Positions 9,746 through 20,787 are shown, numbered from the stretch's first letter. The stretch is DNA of 64,000 bases from Yponomeuta sedellus (GCA_934045075.1 OW203734.1:14506016-14570015); one strand, 5' to 3'. Made by a program: numbers and translations. Notes: generated by a model not told the origin, from the sequence alone.

Positions 9746-10982
9746 AGCAGTACTCGTAATACCACTCGCAAACGGTAAAGAAACAATCGTGAGAAAATTC
9801 GATGTACATAAAAAATCGACCAACCCACAGATTAACAAAAAAACAAGTTTGAATTGTAGTTTTATAAAACAGGCCTCTGGCCTTGTTGAAATAATTTTTT
9901 TAAGGAAAATTTTCGTGTCGAGAGGACTTTACTTAAAACTATCTGGACTACGCTTGAAAATTCTGGAGGGAACAAGGACGACAGTTTCGGAGTGGTTAGA
10001 AGCCTTTGACGGTGGCTTATCGCGAGATCTCTGTCACAAAAGACCCTTTGAAACTCGCAAAACAATCTCTTTGTCGAGTTGATCAAGATTATTGCTTACA
10101 GAACACAAAATAAGGAGGCAGATAAGGTCAGTTTCTGTTGTACGTGAACAAAAATCGTTGATTATTACTCGGGAAAAACTATACAAAAAAAATATTGTAT
10201 GGAGTCTTCGTGTCTTGCTTCTGCTGGAAAAAGTGGGAGGGAGGGCGGTGCATTAACTAACCGCATGGTGCTTGTGGGATTTTTGGCGGAACTCAGCAAG
10301 GTAATTTTCATATTTTAAAGCTATTATTCCATACAATATACAAAAAAAATCGCCTCTGAGTTTAGACATATAGAAAGATAGATATACAGACGGAGAGATG
10401 TGTCCGGCCCTTGATGACTACGAAACGTACTTCTTCTTTCGTGTCGCCAGCGTCGACTCCTAATTATACATCTCGCTTCCAAAACCGCGCCACTGTGATT
10501 GCGCTGGGTGATGCCGCCATGAGATCCCGCAGGCTGCACAAAGATGCAATGTTTGTGCCGCTCCACATCGGCACGAGATATCAGCATCTTCGGGCACGAT
10601 CCTCCGTCTCTTGAGACTACAAGACATTAAAAATGGGAGAATAAGTAGATGACCTAAAAGCATTTTCCATGGGTAAAACTATTACTTCTCAAGCAGAAGA
10701 GCTTAGGGCCTGTGCACTACACGTTTTTTAAAAGCGCAGCTGTCGACGCGCATTTCTAACGATACATACGCAATACACACGTGGGTCAGACGCAGCACGT
10801 ACACCTACGAGTATGCACACATCTGCAATTAAATAACAAAAATATGCCTTTAGTGTCCGTAATTTTATTACACCCAAATTAAAACCTCAAACTACATTGA
10901 TCAAATTATACAAGTTTTATTACAATAATTAAAAGAAAATATTGTTTCTAAATTAAAACCAAGCTACGTATTCCGTTCCGAT
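9746..10982. other. No gene recognised
   Basis: A weak SINE-T2 fragment (aataccactcgcaaacgg) lies near 9771. The part 10400-10620 is more GC-rich with overlapping open frames of 67-87 codons on both strands. One minus frame has a cysteine-rich C-R-C-G-A-A-Q-T-L-H-L-C pattern that could be a LINE C terminus, but I cannot confirm it. Confidence 0.35.
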
Positions 10983-11110
10983 TTAAGGTTGCCTGGAAGA
11001 AATTGCTATCAGCAATAAGGCCGCCAATTGTACCTCTTCTTTTGTAACTGTTGTCTCTGTAACAATTTTTTGGTGTGTACAATAAAGAATATTCTCATCT
11101 TATCTTATCT
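10983..11110 (+). repeat. LINE 3'-end remnant
   Basis: It shows ggttgcctggaagaaattgc, aataaggccgcc and a pyrimidine-rich stretch. The sequence gtgtacaataaagaatattc and a cttatcttatct tail follow. It is the best-preserved copy of this 3' UTR type in the window. Confidence 0.6.
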
Positions 11111-11372
11111 ACGTATGTATGAGATTTGCTTCGCAAGGCACCTTCTTGAACGGTATACTTAAATTAAAGCCCACTTGATCGCATCCTTCGCTATAACACA
11201 GCCGCGGAGTCAAAGACTGGCTACTAACATCAAATTCATCCATTGACTGGAGTGACCTTTTTGTGACATTCTTTTGGTTACAAGTCTCGATCGGCATGAG
11301 AGGATTTGACGTCCAGCGAACCGAAATGTAGGCGCCATTGATCATACTGATTCTCTAGTTTGGGCAACTTTT

Positions 11373-11607
11373 AATGTGTACTGTTACACTTATGACGAGC
11401 ACATGTCAACTCTGCGCGGGCACTGCAAACTCCAACATTCCTGCATCGCGCAATCAAAGTGTTTCAATGATATACCATAAATATAACGTCCGACTAACAA
11501 CAGTTGGACCGGCCGTCCCCAGGCATACGATCAACTTGGCGGGAAATTTCCCTTTACAGTGGAAGAGCACGATCACCCGCTCTTCCCTATAGTGGTGACC
11601 CCTGACA
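11373..11607 (+). mobile_element. LTR fragment with primer-binding-site-like sequence (Ty3/gypsy-like)
   Basis: The stretch 11395-11594 matches 30579-30781 over about 200 bp. It ends in ccgctcttccctatag, followed immediately by tggtgacccctgac. The latter resembles the primer-binding site that follows the 5' LTR in Mag-type gypsy elements. The true LTR start (a TGT near 11374) is a guess, and no internal coding region follows. Confidence 0.5.
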
Positions 11608-11739
11608 GAAAATTGTCAACCTTCCTTCGCTCTCGCAGCACTCATATACAGTCTCAAAGCAAGGCCAGCATTCTTCCCTCTCACTTCATCAGTTCCACTA
11701 CAGTCAACGCACCAACTACTGAGACTGATGGTGATCTCA

Positions 11740-12000
11740 CATCCACACAGCAATCGAATCCCGTGGGTTCGAATCCCGGCATGTACTAATGATTTTATTC
11801 TCTAGACGTACATTTGTGTTGTTATAGTAGCAATACTACAATAACTGTGAAGGAAAACGGGGTGAGGAGATCTGACGTGTTCAACTAGGTACCTCAGCGA
11901 TTCAAATTGCCAATGCACGGTGGGCGTGCGTGTTAATTAAGCCCATAGTCTCTTTCTAAGCGAAGGCCAGTGACCTGACGTGGCACGTATACAGGCTCCA
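11740..12000 (+). mobile_element. SINE-T2
   Basis: A B-box-like gggttcgaatcccggcatgt at about 11764-11783 is followed by gtagcaatactac, gtgaaggaaaacggggtgag, tacctcagcgattcaaattg and ggtgggcgtgcg. The head is partly degraded. It is the longest SINE-T2 copy after 24372-24629. Confidence 0.6.
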
Positions 12001-12349
12001 AAAAAAGAGTTTAATCATTAATAAACTAACGCCCTCATTCTGGAAGAGTGCGCAGAAACTTGAGTATTCATACGTATTTTAATAATTATATGTCTTGTTA
12101 GAATTAACGGTATGTTCTTAACTAGACTTAATTAAGATATTCACCGACTGATTTTCAACGCAATTCATTATTCAGAACTTTAAATAAATGTACACGCAAG
12201 TGTTATGTACGAGTTTTCAAGTTCGCTGCCTTGACTGTAAAGCAATTAATAATTTGTAATGAATATTAATTTCTCATCCCAATGTTTTCCGTCGCCTTTA
12301 GCGAGTGGAGCAGAAAACAAAATCATTGGTATATAATCATTGTAGTCAT

Positions 12350-12475
12350 TCGTATAGGATTTGAACCCACGATCTCACGTATAAGAAGCTGGCGTTCAAC
12401 TACTGCACTGCTACCTGAATGCCAACGGTGTTCACATACCTCAGCGCAATAAATTGCCCAAACACAGACTTAGGA
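12350..12475 (-). repeat. Degraded tRNA-headed SINE fragment
   Basis: On the minus strand, ggcagtagttgaacgccag and gatcgtgggttcaaatcc form a tRNA-like head. It is flanked by a SINE-T2 body piece (cacatacctcagcgcaat as read on the plus strand). Confidence 0.4.
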
Positions 12476-12504
12476 GAACCTAACCATTGCAAATGGTAAT
12501 TAGT

Positions 12505-12850
12505 CGTTCCCACTGCTGGGACACGGGTCTCTTCCTGTGTCGCTAGAAGATTAGGCCATACTCCACCACGGGGGCCAAGTCCGGGTTGGTGGAGGATTGT
12601 AAGACAGTGGCGAGCCTTACTTTCAGAAGTTATCAAGCCGCCCATAAGGCCTCTGACATGGCTTAATGTCTGCCATTACATGACAGCCGGCACCAACGGC
12701 TTAACGTGCCTCGCGAAGAACGGAAGCACTTGGAAAAAATCCAATACCGGTATTCACGGAACGGTCACCCATCCTGCACCTGACCGTGCCTTTTATTGAT
12801 GAAGTCAAGTGATTGATTTCAATCACTGGGTTCGACTAGGCCACGAGCGC
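12505..12850 (-). mobile_element. SINE-5S, near full length
   Basis: On the minus strand the order is: ggcctagtcgaacccagtga, a 5S-like head with gatgggtgaccgttccgtga, ggttttttccaagtgcttcc, ttaagccgttggtgccggct, the gacatggcttaa block, tggtggagtatggcctaatc and the tail cagcagtgggaacgac. The head retains the C-box-like ggatgggtgaccg of 5S rRNA genes. Several differences from 50118-50480 show that it is old. Confidence 0.75.
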
Positions 12851-12900
12851 TTCAGTAACTAGTCAGCGTCACAAAATTCTGGGCCGCAAATGTTAAAAAA

Positions 12901-13030
12901 AGGCGCGTTCGCTCTTTAAAGACCTGTCGACGCGTTAGCTGGAAGAAAATATTCATTTGTATTAAGCTCGCCTTTGCACAAATATGCTTATTGTGCAATA
13001 AAGAATTTTCTAATAAAGAATTTTCTGGTA
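12901..13030 (+). repeat. LINE remnant (ORF end plus 3' UTR)
   Basis: The piece gcgcgttcgctctttaaaga matches the coding fragment at 40890-40910. It is followed by agctggaagaaaatattcat, a ctcgcctttgcac block and gtgcaataaagaattttc. The 3' UTR block recurs inverted at 23705-23800. Confidence 0.55.
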
Positions 13031-13104
13031 AAAAGCCTACACTCTCTCTCTCTCTCTTTGAGAAAAGGTCTGAGCCTTGCAGTGGGATATATAAGCTTTG
13101 ACAA

Positions 13105-13320
13105 CCTCCGTGGCGCAGCAGTTTGGCACTGCACGCTGACTGAAAACCGAACGTCTCGGGTTCGATCCCCGTCCAGATCAAACTGGGAAACAAAGATTTC
13201 CAGTTTGTCTCCGGTCTTGGATGTTATCTATGTATTTATTGCATTGAATTTATCGTCGAGTTAGCACCTATAACACAAGTCATTTAGTTGTAGTTAGTAT
13301 AGGGCTAACGAGATCTGTGT
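13105..13320 (+). mobile_element. SINE-T4
   Basis: The head has ctccgtggcgcagcagtttg (A box) and tctcgggttcgatccccg (B box). The body contains tttgtctccggtcttggatg and ttatcgtcgagttagcacc. The end is gggctaacgagatctgtgta and tccatgaatatttatttatt. A second copy lies at 45065-45305. The tail has no poly(A). Confidence 0.7.
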
Positions 13321-13639
13321 AATATGTCCATGAATATTTATTTATTTGTTTATTTACATAAAAAAATGTTTTTATAAAACATAAATAATACAAACTATTT
13401 TCGTAACGTTTGACTTGAATGCCATTGTAAATGGATCATAAATTAATGAAACAAAGGAGTTGTGTCTAATAGCGTCTTTTATTGACCAATTTTCTGGTAT
13501 AACCGTAGTCTTATGGGTTTTACAGAGCTGCCGGCAAAATTACAGCCTGTAAATGCGCAATATGAGAATTATTGGAAAAGCGTAAAGCTTAATGCCTTTG
13601 CAAATACTCGGGGACTTTATGGAGGAAAATTTACGAAAT
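13321..13639. other. No gene recognised
   Basis: AT-rich spacer with no coding signal and no repeat shared with the rest of the window. Confidence 0.4.
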
Positions 13640-13684
13640 AGCAGCTATTTTGGAAGTGGAGCAAACATTTCCAAAATAGCTGCT
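13640..13684. repeat. 16-bp perfect hairpin
   Basis: The left arm 13640-13655 (agcagctattttggaa) pairs perfectly with the right arm 13669-13684. The loop is 13 nt. Confidence 0.85.
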
Positions 13685-13930
13685 TTTCCTTTCAATAAAT
13701 GGGCCACCCCGCGGAATAAATAAGAAGTTTTAAAGCACACAACTTTTAAACAAGGATTAATGTACTAGAAATCAGGTCCTTAAGAAGAAAGTGAAATATT
13801 ACATTTAATAATCGTGTAATTTGGAAAAGTTGTGGACTGAAAAATTACGTAGTGACTAGAATTGAGACAGGAATGGTTTGACATAATGCGTTTTTGGCGT
13901 AATTTGACATAATTACGCTTAAATGCTTAA

Positions 13931-14661
13931 AGGCCTGGCCAAACCAAGGCGTCCAGGTTGCGTCCGCGGTGGCATGCGCGGTGGCGATAATTGCGCGTGC
14001 AAAAGTTGTTCACACTGTCGCGTTTGTTCTTGCGTTCACCAGGCTGGAATCACGTCATTAACTACAATGCTCTCTGATACAGAACGTGAAATTGAAGAAG
14101 TTTTGCTTTTGGCTGCTCTCATTGAAGATGAAGAGGAACAACAAAGGTAAGTACAACACAATCACATTAATTCTAGTGAACGTCAATTGTAAGCTAATGT
14201 CTCATTAGGTATGTTTTTTTTTCAGAAGAACAAGAGTATGGGTACACAGTATAAATGAAACCAGAGAAAGGGAAGGTGAATTCCATACCTTGCACTGGCT
14301 ATTACGTGAAGATGAAAAGCTATTTTTCATTTACTATAGAATGTGTATCGAATGCTTTGATAAGCTTTTGGATATGATTAGAGACTCTTTTAAAAAAAGA
14401 GTAGGTACAACTGGCCATCATGAATACTTTAAAAACTAAAAAAACACAGTTTTATCCAACAAAAATAGCTGCGTGCAGCGTCTTAATGTAACAAACGCCA
14501 TCTGATCGCCACCGCTGCGTGCAGACGCTGCACCGAGACGCCGCGGCCAAACAGAGGACGCCTCTATGTGAACACGTCGCTACAAGTTCGTAAGCAACAA
14601 CTGATCGCTACCGGGCACGCCACCGCGGACGCGAGTTGGACGCGTTGGTTTGGCCAGGCCT
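13931..14661 (+). mobile_element. Internally deleted PIF/Harbinger DNA transposon
   Basis: The left end aggcctggccaaaccaaggc (13931-13950) is inverted at the right end (…ttggtttggccaggcct, ending 14661), and the match extends with small differences for about 60 bp. Both ends are flanked by TAA (13928-13930 and 14662-14664), the 3-bp TWA duplication expected of PIF/Harbinger. The 731-bp element encloses the beginning of a transposase gene with one intron. The catalytic part is missing, so the copy is non-autonomous. Confidence 0.85.
14067..14439 (+). pseudogene. Harbinger transposase N-terminal fragment (two exons)
   Basis: Exon 1 is 14067-14146, the intron is 14147-14225 (gtaagt … tttttttttcag) and exon 2 is 14226-14439. 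Splicing joins AG|A and gives a 97-residue protein. It begins with an acidic segment (SDTEREIEEV … EDEEEQQR) and continues with W-V-H-S-I, then F-H-T-L-H-W-L-L-R-E-D and Y-Y-R-M-C-I-E-C-F-D-K-L-L. The pattern 'HTL..LR.D...F..YFRM....FD.LL' is typical of the N-terminal region of PIF/Harbinger transposases. The DDE catalytic domain and the partner Myb-like gene are absent. The stop codon falls soon after the homology ends, at the deletion point. It could still make a short DNA- or partner-binding peptide, but this is speculation. Confidence 0.72.
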
Positions 14662-14756
14662 TAAGGCATCAAGTCCACCTAGTGGTATATTTATTTAAGT
14701 GCAATTAAAGTATTAATCAATAAATAAATGATAAATAATGTATATTATTCTTTTTG

Positions 14757-14946
14757 TTGCACTAACCCGTACTAAGGACAATTTAAAAACCTATTTAGAG
14801 GCTAAAACTTTCACCCATGCCGGGACTCGAACCCGCGACCTCTGGCTAATCGTGCCAGTGCTCTCCCAACTGAGCAAATGGGCAAGTTGGAATTCGGCAT
14901 TAGTGGAATTTTTAGGCTCTAAATAGGTTTTTAAAATAATTGCTTA
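14757..14946. mobile_element. Head-to-head SINE-T1 pair
   Basis: A minus-strand copy (14757-about 14880) runs from cactaacccgtactaagg inward to the tRNA-like core. It then gives way to a plus-strand tail (gtggaatttttaggctc … taaataggtttttaaa). Both 3' ends point outward. I could not identify a clear target-site duplication here. Confidence 0.65.
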
Positions 14947-15116
14947 GGCTTTACAGAAAGAAAGAGAAAGAGAGTAATAATCTTAATGATAATGCATGCC
15001 TTTGAATACCGGTTCTCTATTGACCCGTGATATACCAACATAATAATTACTCAACAAAAACTAGGATACCCTATGGAAATGAGGAAAGGACATTACACAG
15101 AAACACACCCGAACTG

Positions 15117-15180
15117 AGGCCTTTTGCATAAAGTATGACGGCCCCCAGTGGGAATTGAACATACACGTGTAAAGAAATTT
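15117..15180 (-). repeat. SINE-T5 head fragment
   Basis: On the minus strand, atgttcaattcccactgggg resembles a B box. It is followed by ggccgtcatactttatgc. Related heads are at 39031-39105 and 42150-42240. Confidence 0.4.
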
Positions 15181-15295
15181 CTCGAACAAATGTTGATAGA
15201 AGTGTCGGTTAAAGACGCCCTAGGCGGCTATATATAGACCAAAGAGCATCGGTAAAAAGTACTAAAACTAGCTAGCGAACATAGTGCGAATATTT

Positions 15296-15395
15296 AAAAT
15301 TGAATGAAGCAAAAGAGTTTTGTCAGGATCATGGCAAATGATAAACTCTAGTGCTTGCCCATACCTCCGAGATTCAAGGGAGTTTATGTACGCAA
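15296..15395 (+). repeat. LINE C-terminal remnant
   Basis: The motifs aatgaagcaaaagagttttg, tcaggatcatggcaa and cccatacctccgagattca follow the same order as the ORF end at 6997-7140, with decay. Confidence 0.45.
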
Positions 15396-15617
15396 GTTCT
15401 GGACAAGGAATTTAAAATATCAAATTTCAACTCGTGTCCGAGATTACGCCCGTCTCGTGAAATCGATTTACGGCAAACATGAAGTTTCATGCATAGCCAA
15501 GTCCTGCCTACGTCTCAGAATATGGAGTTAGCTTATCTGCGGGAAAACTGTTTTGTTATGTACTTACGTACTTACCTATGATTTTTCGTAACGACAATCT
15601 ATTAATTATCAATAAAT

Positions 15618-15815
15618 CGATATCAACCCTTGGTATGTCTCCAATGCTGAGGCACGGGTCTCTTCCTGCATCACAGAAAGATTAGGTCATACTCCACTAC
15701 GTCGGCCTAGTCCGGGTTGGTGGAGGATTATAAGACAGTGGCGGGCCTTACTGTCAGAAGTTATCAAGGCGCTCATAAGGCCTCTGACATGGCTTAACGA
15801 CTGCCATTACATGAT
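15618..15815 (-). mobile_element. SINE-5S, 5'-truncated
   Basis: On the minus strand it runs from ccatgtcagaggccttatg to the end gacataccaagggttgatat. The copy lacks the 5S head and has more substitutions than 4628-4853. Confidence 0.7.
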
Positions 15816-17634
15816 GATGGAATCAACAAATCACTCGTCCTATAATAGAAACCTTAATATTAAAATACGTTACAAATGTGGCCAAAATGTTCCAGGGCGT
15901 CTTTTAGTAATTCACCCGGGCAACAAATTGCCAAACTTCGTCTACAACAACGATCGAAGCGAAGACAATCGCTCACTGCGCACAGCAGTAGATAGCGTAA
16001 TAATTCACTGTATTTACGAACGGCATATTGCGATATAAAAAATGATGGCGCTGGCTTTCTAAGCGGCGCGGCCTCGTTCCCCGCTTATCACACTGGCTGA
16101 TAAGGCGCGTGGAAAGTCGTAAAACTCAGCGAATTGACGAGATACACACTTATCCGGCTTTGACGAGCAAATACTTCATTGAGGCCAACGGGCGTCTGTA
16201 GCGCGATAGCCTTTTGTTTATCCCCCGGCGAAAACACTGGGACCATCCCTGCGGACTATTGTCCGCAGATGTAGCTTGCCTTGCCCATATTTCCGTTAAG
16301 AGAATGGAGCCAAAGAACAAAGTGTTTCCTTTTAATTTGCTTTCCTTTTAAACTGGTCTTTGTTTTACAAGTTTGCAGGATCACCCCCGAAATTAAATAC
16401 TACTTTCCGAATTTTGCGACAAAGTTAGTTTAATACTGTTCGTTTGGAAAGTCACTCCCGTAGGCTAAACACCAGTCTTAGTACAATTAAATTTGCCGAC
16501 GTTCACTCGAATATTTAAGATCACCTTTAACTTTGCGCGGTTAGGGCTCGAGATAAAAGTTCAGAAACTCTACCTAGATTAATCTGCCAACGTTAAAAAA
16601 ATATTATCTAATCAGCAGAAGCCGGAACAAAAGATCCTCAAAGGGATTGTCATTAAGAGAGTGAGTTGGACGCCTCTGGCAACGAGCTAAATAAATGAGG
16701 TCATTAGTCATAAGTTTAATAAAGTATTAACTCTCCACCCTCGTAAGTACGTTGAAACGGGGTCAATCAAATATAGGCCGTGAAAAGGCGCAGATACTTT
16801 CTAAGTCACAAAAGCAAATTTTAAACAAATTTTTGATTACCTTGTATCTCCAGGCAGGTTATGGACTTTGTCGGGAGAATTTTGCGACGTAATAGCACTT
16901 AAATTAATGAACAAATGTCACGTACGGTCGCGTACATAATTACACGGTATAAAGTTTATTGCGCACCTACGTAATGTTTGTTGAGCGAATTGACCGGGCA
17001 TATTAAACTGAGCCCTGATAATATGCCTATTAAAAGACCTCAGAGCAAATTGTGCATAAATTATCAGGCTTTACGAAAGCGGGATCCGGTCACGAAAACC
17101 CGCCTTACAATAAAATATTAATCGCGTATTACACGTCACACTGAATGGGATTTATCACTATGCAAGCTGAAACTTTTCATCTCACACTGAAAAGTTTGTG
17201 AGCGTACGTGCTTCAATAGATTTTTTAAAGCTTTTTTTTAAAGCTCAAATAACGTTTTTATTGAACTCCGGTGCCATTATGCGCACTTTTATCAGCAGTT
17301 ATTTTATGTGACTGTCGAAAGGGAAGTTTTCTGTCTTTATTATAAATACCGACTTCATACATTAAAAATATACATTCAATGGTTTTTTGCGCTCAGCTAG
17401 TTTCTAACTACTCTGGCCTGCAATCATAAGTTTAACACTACACTATAAAATAAACAAACGTTTTATGGCAAATTAATATAGCAAAAAGTATAGTTATTAA
17501 ATTAAAATTAGTATGTAGCAAGATTAAATACTTTTCGAGTCCTTTTTATTACGAAAGTATATCTTGTGAACTTAAAAAGTTATTGCAATTTATGAAATGT
17601 AATTCAGACGGAGAGTATTGGTTTAATCGCCACG
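15816..17634. other. Longest repeat-poor stretch
   Basis: About 1.8 kb with no recognised repeat and no coding frame longer than 75 codons. It has higher GC than its neighbours around 16040-16320. The short inverted motif tgcggactattgtccgca lies near 16251. It could hold non-coding conserved sequence, but I cannot tell from sequence alone. Confidence 0.4.
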
Positions 17635-17725
17635 AGTGCCCACCGCAGGTTGTCGATTTCAAGCGTTGAGGTATGCGAATAGCTCAGACTCTTAGGTTTC
17701 CTCACGATGTTTTACTTACCGTTAA
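17635..17725 (-). repeat. SINE-T2 fragment
   Basis: The minus strand has gtaagtaaaacatcgtgagg and tcaacgcttgaaatcgac, which are body motifs of SINE-T2. Both ends are truncated. Confidence 0.45.
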
Positions 17726-17749
17726 AAATATGAACCATTCATCATCATC

Positions 17750-17925
17750 CTCAACCCATTAAGTCCCCACCGAAGGGCACGGGTCTCTGAGGAAGGTATA
17801 GGCCATTCTCCACCACGGGGGCCAAGTCCGGATTGGTGGAGGCTTACAAGACTAGCGGCTGATCTTACTGACAGAAGTTTTCAAGGCCTCTGACTTGGCT
17901 TGACCACGCATTACGATGACATAAT
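17750..17925 (-). mobile_element. SINE-5S-related, divergent
   Basis: It keeps ccaccacgggggccaagtcc and gattggtggaggcttacaag but differs in the rest. It resembles the second half of 50118-50480 (lead motif cttgcaagcctccaccaatc) and may be of the same subfamily. Confidence 0.55.
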
Positions 17926-18119
17926 AGTAAAAGCAACATTATTCTCACCACTAGTGTTAAAACGTTTATTGAACGACTTACGATGACATTATTTACTTTA
18001 CGCCTTACGACCACTTTATTCCATGAATTCCCTTAATAAACTCGATGCATATAGTTCTCAGTAGCCTGGGAAGGTATTAACTGCAGTAAAATACTAGAGT
18101 AGCACAGATACAGCGGCTC

Positions 18120-18238
18120 AATGAATGTTACAAGTCAAACTAGGTGTCTATTTCAAAATCTAGATAATTTTGTCCATTTTTTCTTCAAAATGATCTAGAC
18201 TTTGAAATGGACACCTAGGATGACTTGTAACATTCATT
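18120..18238. mobile_element. Palindromic MITE (left arm copy)
   Basis: The end aatgaatgttacaagtca is inverted at the other end, and the pairing continues through aggtgtctatttcaaaatc over about 50 bp. The element is about 119 bp. The partner copy is 20924-21045. Confidence 0.7.
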
Positions 18239-18569
18239 AAGGCACACTTTGAATAAAACCTTTTCATTTTATTTCAGTGCATTTGTGAATTTGTAATTAA
18301 GCACATATTATCGAGAGAAAAAACCAATGTAGCCATGCCCAGTGATTTATACCCTGCGAAATGTATGAAGCTACCTTCAGCGTTCGTACTAGTACGAATG
18401 ACCGCGTATGACAATTTTATTCAATGACGCATGTTATCAACGCCTGTTTCAAATTCACGCTTCAAATACCCGAAGGAGTAAGCTGATTAGATTGGACCCC
18501 CGATTTGCAAGAAATTGGTCCTGCCTTCTCGAAGGATAATGTGATTGTACGTCGCCTCTATTTTTAGAC

Positions 18570-18668
18570 TATAGAGGGTTCTTTTTAAAACCTATTTAGA
18601 GGCTGAAAATTTCACCCATGCCGGGACTCGAACCCGCGACCTCCGGCTAATCATGCCGTATAGAGGGT
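18570..18668 (-). mobile_element. 5'-truncated SINE-T1 with target duplication (left arm)
   Basis: The motif tatagagggt occurs at 18570-18579 and 18659-18668. Between them lie 79 bp of minus-strand SINE-T1, from the middle of the tRNA-like core to taaataggttttaaaaag. This shows that SINE-T1 3' ends integrate by target-primed reverse transcription. Confidence 0.82.
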
Positions 18669-18919
18669 CCCTTAAATAAAAAGCGCTCTTTAGGTTCACG
18701 CAGAAAATAAAATTAAAGAAACATCGGAAATTTTACAAACCACTTAACCAAGTAATTATTCTATATATTTCTGGACAGTATGATTCTAGTAACAAAGTTT
18801 TTGGTGTTAAAAAATTCATAAATCGTCAAAGGTTAACTTTGAACTTTTTTACATGGATTTAATGCGTTGTTTCTAAGATAAGTTCTTGCCAATATAATCT
18901 CACACCTATACTTTTTTTT

Positions 18920-19070
18920 ATGTAGCCTCAATTGTGTCCAACTGCTGGGCAAAGGCCTCCCCATTTTGTTTTCCACTCCTCCCTGTTCATGGCCACCTCC
19001 TGCCAGCCCGGCAGAAAGGTCGTGAGGTCGTATACTAATTTTCTTAAAATGATTGCCAAGGAAATCAACA
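18920..19070 (-). repeat. LINE ORF2 C-terminal remnant (left arm)
   Basis: On the minus strand one frame reads W-Q-E-V-A-M-N-R, then after a one-base shift E-A-F-A-Q-Q-L-D-T-I-E-A-T-stop, followed by A-rich sequence. It is the mirror copy of 20000-20146. Confidence 0.6.
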
Positions 19071-19279
19071 GGTGACATTTTTCTTAATCTTTGTACAGAA
19101 AAAGTACCATAAAAAAACTACTTAAGCGAAGCCCCATTTCAGGAAAATATTTTTCCTCAATCTTGCTTGCACCCAGTCGTGTCGCACCTTGTTGGACGCG
19201 TCTCTCTCTCCGCTTTTCAGACCTGAAAAGAATCCATTAAATTCAATAGTTTTCACTAAAAAAAAATTAAAACACTTTA

Positions 19280-19784
19280 ATACTAAATTCTAAACTTGCA
19301 TCGTCCCTATCGTTTCAAATATCTTTGTAATCTCGTCCATAATAGCTCTGTTTGTATCGTGGCCTAACTTCTTTTTTCTGTAGATACAAAAGTACTCTGT
19401 TGGTATCGTGGGCCACCCCCTTTTTGCCGCAGTTAGCTGTATTCGGGGCCTTGCATACCTCTCTGTTTTCAATATAGAGGAAAGTTCTTAGCAATAGATT
19501 CAGAAGTTTCATAAGTTCAGTTCCTAGTTGGATACGAAGAACCTATTATGAAGCCATGGACTATAAAGCGTCACAATATAAACACAATACCGTCATCCGA
19601 GACATCCACCGCACTTGCGTGCAAACTCCGGGTTTAATACCGCTGCACTTCGCCGAAGCCGTAAAATGTTCTAACTCCGTCGTATTCCTCCAAGCTTTCA
19701 GGCTATCTAACCACATACCTTCCCAGGCTACTGAGAACTATATGCAACGAGTTTATCAAGGGAATTCATGGAATAAAGTGGGCG
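19280..19784. other. Centre of the 3-kb inverted duplication
   Basis: 505 bp of sequence not found elsewhere in the window. It includes an imperfect direct repeat of about 58 bp (tctgtttgtatcgtggcc, then tctgttggtatcgtgggcc). It also includes a short open frame (19556-19807) with no recognisable domain. Confidence 0.6.
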
Positions 19785-19999
19785 TAAAGTGTTTTAATTT
19801 TTTTTAGTGAAAACTATTGAATTTAATGGAACCTTTTCAGGTCTGAAAAGCGGAGAGAGAGACGCGTCCAACTAGGTGCGACACGACTGGGTGCAAGCAA
19901 GATTGAGGAAAAATATTTTCCTGAAATGGGGCTTCGCTTAAGTAGTTTTTTTATAGTACTTTTTCTGTACAAAGATTAAGAAAAATGTCACCTGTTGAT

Positions 20000-20146
20000 T
20001 TCCTTGGCAATCATTTTAAGAAAATTAGTATACGACCTCACGACCTTTCTGCCGGGCTGGCAGGAGGTGGCCATGAACAGGGAGAAGTGGAAGACAAAAT
20101 GGGGAGGCCTTTGCCCAGCAGTTGGACACAATCGAGGCTACATAAA
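20000..20146 (+). repeat. LINE ORF2 C-terminal remnant (right arm)
   Basis: The frame reads W-Q-E-V-A-M-N-R-E-K-W-K-T-K. After an extra G it continues E-A-F-A-Q-Q-L-D-T-I-E-A-T-stop and ends in AAAAAAAA. Apparent 69- and 81-codon open frames here are out-of-frame readings, not genes. Confidence 0.62.
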
Positions 20147-20394
20147 AAAAAGTATAGGTGTGAGATTATATTGGCAAGAACTTATCTTAGGAACAACGCA
20201 TTAAATCCATGTAAAAAAGTTCAAAGTTAACCTTTGACGATTTATGAATTTTTTAACACCAAAAACGTTGTTACTAGAATCATACTGTCGAGAAATATAT
20301 AGAATAATTACTTGGTTAAGTGGTTTGTAAAATTTCCGATGTTTCTTCAATTTTATTTTCTGCGTGAACATAAAGAGCGCTTTTTATTTAAGCG

Positions 20395-20493
20395 ACCCTC
20401 TATACGGCATGGTTAGCCGGAGGTCGCGGGTTCGAGTCCCGGCATGGGTGGAATTTTTAGCCTCTAAATAGGTTTTAAAAAGAACCCTCTATA
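20395..20493 (+). mobile_element. 5'-truncated SINE-T1 with target duplication (right arm)
   Basis: This is the mirror image of 18570-18668. The duplication accctctata is at 20395-20404 and 20484-20493, with the same SINE breakpoint. The insertion therefore happened before the arms were duplicated. Confidence 0.82.
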
Positions 20494-20787
20494 GTCTAAA
20501 AATAGAGGCGACGTACAATCACATTATCCTTCGAGAAGGCAGGACCAATTTCTTGCAAATTGGGGGTCCAATCTAATCAGCTTACTTCTTCGGGTTTTGA
20601 AGCGTGAATTTGAAACAGGCGTTGATAACATGCGTCAATGAATAAAATTGTCATACACGGTCATTTATACGAGTACGAACGCTGAAGGTAGCTACATACA
20701 TTTCGTGGCGTATAAATCACTGGGCATGTCTACAAGTTCTCTACAGGGCAGCGGATTTTTCTCTCGATAATATGTGAGATTAGTAAT

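Noticed and set aside
18833..20230. Two identical 81-codon frames (minus 18833-19078, plus 19985-20230) as a duplicated small gene
   Set aside because: They are out-of-frame readings of a LINE C terminus inside an inverted duplication. The real frame gives GEAFAQQ-type sequence with a one-base shift.
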